Under the pieces are notes generated by a model, which was not told the origin of the DNA, ran no database searches, and was given only the letters and a program-made list of their open reading frames with translations. Below are positions 59,698 to 64,000 of a DNA stretch of 64,000 nt, in pieces; within the stretch, counting starts at the first letter, position 1; the number at the start of each line of letters is the position of its first letter. The translations under genes were made by a program, and so were the position numbers. Source of the DNA: Herbidospora solisilvae (GTDB lineage: Bacteria; Actinomycetota; Actinomycetes; Streptosporangiales; Streptosporangiaceae); assembly GCF_009901565.1 (NCBI RefSeq), contig NZ_WXEW01000002.1:372001-436000 (forward strand), written 5' to 3'.

Positions 59698-60953
59698 CGA
59701 GCTACTCCATCGAGGCCGACGGCGGCTCCCGGGGCAACCCGGGCCCGGCCGGTTACGGCGCCGTCGTCTACGCCCCCGACGGCGCGGTCGTCGCCGAGGC
59801 GGCCGAGTCGATCGGCGTGACCACCAACAACGTGGCCGAATACCGCGGCCTGATCGCCGGCCTCACCGCCCTGTCCGGGCTGGGCCTCGACGGCGTCCCG
59901 GTGGAAGTCCGCATGGACTCGAAGCTGGTCATCGAGCAGATGGCCGGCCGCTGGAAGATCAAGAACGAGGGCCTCAGGCCCCTGGCCACCGAGGCGGCCG
60001 CCCTGGCGCGCCGCTTCCGCGTGACGTGGACGTGGATCCCCCGCGAGCGGAACACCCACGCCGACGCCCTGGCCAACGAAGCGATGGATGCGGCGGCACG
60101 TGGCGAAAAATGGACGAGTACGAGTACGCATACGACGACGCGGCTCTTCGACCCGGATCCGGATCCGGCACGGAAAGACGAGGGTCAGGCTGCGGACGCG
60201 CCGCCGGAGCCTGCTGAGAAGGCTGGTGGCCCGCCTGCTGAGACGGATCTTCTAGACGGCCTCGGTTCCGTCTCGACGACCACCCGTTCTTCCACGACTG
60301 TTTCGCCGGGCAATCCCTGGACCGGCGCGACCCGGGTGGCCACCACGCTGATCCTGCTGCGCCACGGCCAGACCCCGCTGTCGGTGGAGAGGCGCTTCTC
60401 CGGCCTGGGCGACCCGGCCCTCACCGAACTGGGCGAGGCGCAGGCCGAGAAGGCGGCGGCCCGGCTGGCCGGGGCCAAACTCGACGCCATCGTGAGCTCC
60501 CCGCTGGCCCGCGCCCGGCAGACGGCCGAGGCCGTGGCCAAGGCGACCGGCCTGCCCGTCCACGTCGACGACGACCTCCGCGAGACCGACTTCGGCGCGT
60601 GGGAGGGCCGCACCTTCGCCGAGATCAGAGACCGCTGGCCCCACGAGATGAACGCCTGGCTGGCCGACCCGGCGGTGGCCCCGCCGGGCGGAGAGAGCTT
60701 CCAGGCGGCCGGCCACCGGGTGCAACGGGCGAGGGAACGCATCCTGGCCGGCCACCCGGGGGAGACCGTGCTGGTCGTCTCCCACGTGACCCCGATCAAG
60801 CTCCTGGTCCGCTACGCCCTCAACGCGCCCCCCGAGGCGCTCTACCGCATGCACCTCGACCTGGCCTGCCTGTCGGCGATCGACTACTACAGCGACGGCC
60901 CGTCGGTCCTGCGCGTGTTCAACGACACCGCCCACCTGACGTTCCCCCGCTGA
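59694..60953 (+). CDS. Bifunctional RNase HI / acid phosphatase (CobC-like)
   Basis: A 419-residue two-domain enzyme like Rv2228c. The N-terminal 140 residues are RNase HI: EADGGSRGNPGPAG (first Asp), the NNVAEYRGL helix (Glu), MDSKLVI (Asp) and HADALANEAMD (Asp). A Thr/Asp/Pro-rich linker (about 145-215, with TSTSTHTTT and DPDPDP) follows. The C-terminal histidine phosphatase has LLRHGQT (RHG), SSPLARARQTAE, ETDFGAWEG and SHVT. It should remove RNA from hybrids and dephosphorylate alpha-ribazole phosphate or similar. GTG at 59694 overlaps the zinc ribbon stop. Confidence 0.92.
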   Translation: MTSYSIEADGGSRGNPGPAGYGAVVYAPDGAVVAEAAESIGVTTNNVAEYRGLIAGLTALSGLGLDGVPVEVRMDSKLVIEQMAGRWKIKNEGLRPLATEAAALARRFRVTWTWIPRERNTHADALANEAMDAAARGEKWTSTSTHTTTRLFDPDPDPARKDEGQAADAPPEPAEKAGGPPAETDLLDGLGSVSTTTRSSTTVSPGNPWTGATRVATTLILLRHGQTPLSVERRFSGLGDPALTELGEAQAEKAAARLAGAKLDAIVSSPLARARQTAEAVAKATGLPVHVDDDLRETDFGAWEGRTFAEIRDRWPHEMNAWLADPAVAPPGGESFQAAGHRVQRARERILAGHPGETVLVVSHVTPIKLLVRYALNAPPEALYRMHLDLACLSAIDYYSDGPSVLRVFNDTAHLTFPR

Positions 60954-61026
60954 CCCGGGGCGTCTCGCCCGCTCGCGGCGCCCTTCTCCATCACCGCGCC
61001 CCCTTCGGCCTGACGACGTCGGGCTG

Positions 61027-61602
61027 TCAGCCGCAGGGCGCGATCTCCGCCGCGGAGGAGGGGAGCGGGAGCCGGACGTCGAGGACCATTCCGGTCATCG
61101 ACGGCTTCTCGGCCCCCGCGCCCTCCAGCAGCGAGAGCATGCGGGTGTTGGTGGCGTACACACTGGCGGTGACCACCCGCGCCCGGCGAGACGGCGCGAG
61201 AGCGAGCGCATGCCGCAGCAGAACCCGCCCGAGCCCCCGCCCCTGCCAGCGGTCCTCGACGAGCAGCGCCACCTCGGCCTCCCCGGGCGCGAGATCCATC
61301 AGGTTCGTCATCGCGACGACGTCCCCCGGCTCGCCCGCGACCTGCGTGACCAGCGTGGTCCCGCGCTCCGGATCGGTGAACAACCGCATCACCGCGTCAC
61401 TCAGCCGCGGCACCGGCCCGAAGTACCGCAGCCGCAGCGACTCCGGGGAACACCTCTCGTGCATCTCCCGCACGCCCTGCGCGTCGTCCGGCGTCATGGG
61501 CCGCGTGACCAGGTCGACCCCGTCGACCCGCAGCCGGGGATGGGCCTGCGGCCCGATCCGGATCGGCCGCGGTCCCCTCGGCGGCCGGTTCGTGGCGTTC
61601 AT
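61027..61602 (-). CDS. GNAT-family N-acetyltransferase
   Basis: A 191-residue GNAT domain. The acetyl-CoA motif is VEDRWQGRGLGRVLLRHAL (QGRGLG), preceded by beta strands around VALLVEDRW and followed by ATNTRMLSLLEGAGA. The N-terminal 40 residues are Pro/Arg-rich. It resembles the acetyltransferase domain attached to CoA-ligases (Pat-like, RLRYFGPVPRLSD), so a protein-lysine or small-molecule target is possible. It converges with the RNase H gene (73 nt) and diverges from rnpB. Confidence 0.85.
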   Translation of the reverse strand: MNATNRPPRGPRPIRIGPQAHPRLRVDGVDLVTRPMTPDDAQGVREMHERCSPESLRLRYFGPVPRLSDAVMRLFTDPERGTTLVTQVAGEPGDVVAMTNLMDLAPGEAEVALLVEDRWQGRGLGRVLLRHALALAPSRRARVVTASVYATNTRMLSLLEGAGAEKPSMTGMVLDVRLPLPSSAAEIAPCG

Positions 61603-61827
61603 CGTCGACTACCCCCTGTTCGATTCCTGTTGTAGCCGCACGCGCGACCACGTTCTGTGACATTCGACGCGTTGGCGCTTGCCACGTGGTTGGGGTGCGC
61701 TTGAGAATCGGGCCACTTGGCGGGGGGCCACTACGCGTTTGCCCAGGTCCTCGCCCTGCTGGGTGATGGGCCACTTGGAGTGGGCCACAAGGACGGCGTG
61801 GAGAGCCGATAGGGTTGGACGTACGGC

Positions 61828-62222
61828 GGACGAGCCGGCCGGACGGCCGCGTCGGGACCCTTCACGGGGTTCCGCCGAGGAAGGTCCGGGCTCCACAGGG
61901 CAGGGTGGTCGGTAACGCCGACCCGGGGTGACCCGCGGGACAGTGCCACAGAGAACAGACCGCCTTTCCCATACGGGGGAGGTAAGGGTGAAACGGTGGT
62001 GTAAGAGACCACCAGCGCCTCCGGTGACGGGGGCGGCTCGGTAAACCCCACCCGGAGCAAGGTCAAGAAGGGGACCTTCGGGTTTCCGCGCGCGCCGCTT
62101 GAGGACTGCCCGTCCGATGGTGCGCGGGTAGACCGCTTGAGACCACGAGCAATCGTGGCCCTAGATGGATGGCCGTCGGTCAGCGATGACCACAGAACCC
62201 GGCCTATAGGCCGACTCGTCCG
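61828..62222 (+). ncRNA. rnpB: RNase P RNA (type A)
   Basis: The catalytic RNA that removes 5' leaders from pre-tRNA. Recognised by the universal blocks GAGGAAGGTCCGGGCTCC near the 5' side, CCACAGAGAACAGACCGCC, GGTAAGGGTGAAACGGTGG and GAGACCACCAGC, and by P1 pairing of GGACGAGCCGGC (61828) with GCCGACTCGTCC (62210-62221). Length about 395 nt is normal. The 5' end is set by P1; a T-run (CCTTTTAG) just after the 3' end may help termination. It is next to RNase H/phosphatase gene, as in other actinomycetes. Confidence 0.92.
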
Positions 62223-62248
62223 CCTTTTAGCCCTCTGACCTGCATGGG

Positions 62249-62287
62249 TGTGCCCTCCGAGCATGATCCAGCAGCCGGGAGGGCACA
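62249..62287 (+). terminator. Hairpin downstream of rnpB
   Basis: A perfect 10-bp stem TGTGCCCTCC/GGAGGGCACA (62249-62258 with 62278-62287) encloses a 19 nt loop, 27 nt after the rnpB end. No T-tract follows, so it could be a rho-type or processing structure rather than a classical terminator. Confidence 0.5.
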
Positions 62288-62801
62288 AATCGGGCACATC
62301 CTCGGTGATCTAGTACGGCGGGCGTGGAGTCGAAGGTGCCGAGCGGTTGACCGGTTGCCTTGAAGTGATTGTCGTGGTGGGGAACTCACCCGCTGTGCTG
62401 AGGCGTCTCTCGAAGATCAATACGACTCCTGTGCATGTGTCAAACGATCACGAGGCGGGAGGCCGGGGATGGCTTGCTCCGCAATGGCTCGGTGGTTGCA
62501 GCGAGTAGGGGACCTTTGGCCGGCTTATCTAGCGTGGGCTCGCGAAAGTGAGACACAGGATCCACTTCGTTCGCTTTCGCGAGGACCCTGCTGCTTGAGG
62601 GCTATACATCGGCATGCAAATTGGGAATGTGGCCTAGATAGAACTGTGGGACAGGTGAGGCTGCCTTGTCGGGCCAGGCTGCCTTGTATCTGTACTGGGA
62701 ACTAATCGTGGCCCTCCACCGTTAAGCCTGCATCGATTGATTAGTTTTCGGTTCCCTTGCAAGACATGGCTAACTCGAATTTATCCCGAAGGAGTCGAAT
62801 C
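62288..62801. other. Intergenic stretch after rnpB, mostly without a supported gene
   Basis: Apart from the tRNA-like segment described separately, I see no convincing gene. A 78-codon ORF (62469-62705) has an odd Cys-rich composition, no recognisable motif and no ribosome site, so it is not called. Codon-scale GC bias fades and the sequence becomes more AT-rich towards 62700, which marks a change from chromosomal backbone to presumably acquired DNA. Confidence 0.5.
62326..62430 (+). other. tRNA-Ser-like remnant or degenerate tRNA
   Basis: GGAGTCG (62326-62332) and CGACTCC (62423-62429) are a perfect 7-bp acceptor-like pair 90 nt apart. Between them occur a D-arm-like GCCGAGCGGTTGA, an anticodon-loop-like CTTGAAG (62359-62365, would read TGA) and a T-loop-like CTCGAAG (62409-62415). 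The anticodon and T stems do not pair well, so a functional tRNA is doubtful; it may be a decayed class II tRNA or an integration-site relic. Confidence 0.35.
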
Positions 62802-63368
62802 ATGTCGGCACAAGAATTTGCGGCATTAGCTGGGATAATACAGGCGCTCGCCGTAATACCGACTGTGGCCATAGGGGCATATGCATTGCTTCGAGATAGT
62901 AGAGATAGGAGAATTGATCGAGTACTGTCATTTCATCAGGAGTTAATGTCTGGAGAAATTGGGGCTGCTAGGAACCGTTTGGGGACGCATCTGCGCAATC
63001 TCGGGGTGGAAGGCAGGCCGCTTCAGATCAAGCGACTCGATCTCTTGAAAGACTCCAAGCTGGGACGTTATATCGACCACGAGGAGGCCGGTCCATTCTC
63101 TGACGCGACGTTATTGTTGCGATATTTCGAGAGAGCAAATGCGGCCAGAAGTGCTCAGTCGATATATGCTCCATTGTTCGTGGAACTCGTTGGTCGACAT
63201 GCGGCCTGGTGGGATATGGTTTTTGAGGACGAAGGGGATCGCGTGCCGCGTGCACCGTTAGCGGAGCTAGCGGCATGGTCAAATCAATATGCCGCGAAGA
63301 AGCGTAATGTGTACCCGTATTTGCGAAATTGGGGCACGAACAGGACTGAAGATTTTCCCAATAGCTGA
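62802..63368 (+). CDS. Hypothetical membrane-anchored protein in AT-richer DNA
   Basis: A 188-residue protein with no family I can name. One N-terminal helix (about 5-27, AALAGIIQALAVIPTVAIGAYALL) is followed by a basic stretch RDSRDRRIDRV and a helical cytoplasmic domain with FHQELMSGEIGAARNRLG, LLLRYFERANAAR and WWDMVFEDEG. This build is loosely like DUF4760-type small membrane proteins. The ATG at 62802 is chosen over ATG 62766 and TTG 62757 because GAAGGAG lies 7-8 nt upstream. Codons such as ATA, TTA and AGA are frequent, unlike the neighbours, which suggests horizontal transfer. It sits beside an integrase. Confidence 0.6.
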   Translation: MSAQEFAALAGIIQALAVIPTVAIGAYALLRDSRDRRIDRVLSFHQELMSGEIGAARNRLGTHLRNLGVEGRPLQIKRLDLLKDSKLGRYIDHEEAGPFSDATLLLRYFERANAARSAQSIYAPLFVELVGRHAAWWDMVFEDEGDRVPRAPLAELAAWSNQYAAKKRNVYPYLRNWGTNRTEDFPNS

Positions 63369-63501
63369 TTGTGGTGGCGGCAGGCGCAAAATGGCTCGCG
63401 CACCCTGTTTGGGAGAATCGGTAGCCGCGAGCCATTGTGCTCTATTGTTTAGATTAGAGACTTGAGGAGTTCTGGCGCTTATAACGCGGTAAGGTGCGGT
63501 G

Positions 63502-64000
63502 CTACCTGGCAGGCAGTACAGCCTTGGCGAAGGCCGAGTCCAGCGCGTTACGTGCTCTACCGGAGGCCTCAGGAACTAGGTGCCCATAGAGATCCACGGT
63601 TGTTGTAATGGACTCATGGCCAAGCCATCTGGAGACCTCGGAGATCGGTACGCCCTCGGCGAGCGCTGTGCTCGCGAAGGTGTGGCGTAGGTCGTGGAAC
63701 GTCATGTCGGCGGGGACGCCGGCGGCGAGTATCGCGGGTTTGAGGACCCTGGCGTTGAAGTAGTCGCGGCGGATGAGGTTGTCCCGGCCGGTGCGGAAGA
63801 GGACATCCTCAGGGGCGTACTTCTCGATATGGCGGGCGAGCGTGTCGGACAGGAGCTCCGGGAGCGGCACGTCTCGGATCGAGGCTCTCGTCTTGGGCAC
63901 CGCCAGCGTGGGGCGCCGGTCGACGATCACGACCTGTTGGTTCACCGTGAGCATGCCCTCGACGAAGTCGATGCGGTCGAGGGCGACCCCGAAGGCTTCA
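63502..64000 (-). CDS. Tyrosine recombinase/integrase, C-terminal part (5' truncated by window)
   Basis: The catalytic half of a phage/ICE-type integrase. Visible are TFHDLRHTFAS (HxxR), WLGHESITTTVDLYGH (second His and nucleophilic Tyr) and upstream the core-entry VPKTRASIRDVPLP. The frame continues to the window edge without a start, so about 165 C-terminal residues are seen. It would integrate an element into the chromosome, usually at a tRNA or similar site near the end of the int gene; the tRNA-like segment at 62326 is a candidate. Together with the AT-rich hypothetical gene this marks an element edge. Confidence 0.9.
   Translation of the reverse strand, partial: EAFGVALDRIDFVEGMLTVNQQVVIVDRRPTLAVPKTRASIRDVPLPELLSDTLARHIEKYAPEDVLFRTGRDNLIRRDYFNARVLKPAILAAGVPADMTFHDLRHTFASTALAEGVPISEVSRWLGHESITTTVDLYGHLVPEASGRARNALDSAFAKAVLPAR

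Noticed and set aside
62469-62705. 78-codon ORF after rnpB
   Set aside because: No ribosome site, no motif, Cys-rich random-looking composition, and no typical codon bias.

Overview
The window is a 64 kb piece of a high-GC chromosome whose dense genes, GTG starts, ATGA/GTGA stop-start overlaps and gene content (PAC2 chaperone-like protein, AfsR/LuxR-like STAND proteins, Ser/Thr kinase with extracellular domain, terpene synthase, Nif3 / zinc-ribbon / RNase H-phosphatase operon beside rnpB) point to a filamentous actinomycete. The overall flavour is Streptosporangiales (Nonomuraea/Streptosporangium-like); that placement is inference. The first gene (HrpA helicase tail) and the last (tyrosine recombinase) are cut by the window edges.

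Layout. 1-15.8 kb: housekeeping and regulatory genes (hrpA tail, HAD phosphatase, receptor-type kinase, secreted beta-propeller, SGNH esterase, two large STAND ATPases, tyrosine phosphatase, Gfo/Idh/MocA oxidoreductase, PAC2 protein, ankyrin protein, a lone class I terpene synthase). 16-21.7 kb: a leftward operon of GH3 glycosidase, an unusual secreted-hydrolase/ABC-ATPase fusion and its permease. 21.7-24.6 kb: a CopC-CopD copper operon converging on a multi-pass membrane protein that carries two copies of a D-x3-H-x5-D-x5/7-H motif resembling the PmoC/AmoC copper site; this is the most unexpected item in the window. 24.6-39.6 kb: a carbohydrate region with a cupin/DUF6807/MocA operon, an S33 hydrolase, a sugar ABC transporter (lipoprotein plus two permeases), a LacI regulator and a GH5-GH10-GH43 xylan/glucan degradation operon. 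CCGAAA-S-TTTC palindromes sit over three or four of the promoters and tie these operons into one likely LacI regulon.

39.6-58.1 kb: a nuclease-like PD-(D/E)XK protein, then a peptide/amino-acid catabolic block. A divergent S9 peptidase faces a tightly coupled six-gene operon (amidohydrolase, EamA exporter, acyl-CoA dehydrogenase, ThDP enzyme, Glu/Leu/Phe dehydrogenase, NDP-forming acyl-CoA ligase), followed by TetR, an orphan histidine kinase, an AMP-forming acyl-CoA ligase, a broken GNAT gene, M20 and M19 peptidases and a Baeyer-Villiger-type flavin monooxygenase. Read together, the enzymes suggest amidated or peptidic substrate to amino acid to 2-oxo acid to acyl-CoA, but the substrate is unknown.

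58.1-62.2 kb: the conserved Nif3 / zinc-ribbon / RNase HI-phosphatase operon, a GNAT and the RNase P RNA. Beyond rnpB the base composition becomes more AT-rich. A tRNA-Ser-like relic, one unknown membrane protein and the truncated integrase suggest that an integrated mobile element begins here and continues past the right edge. No CRISPR array, rRNA or complete insertion sequence was seen.
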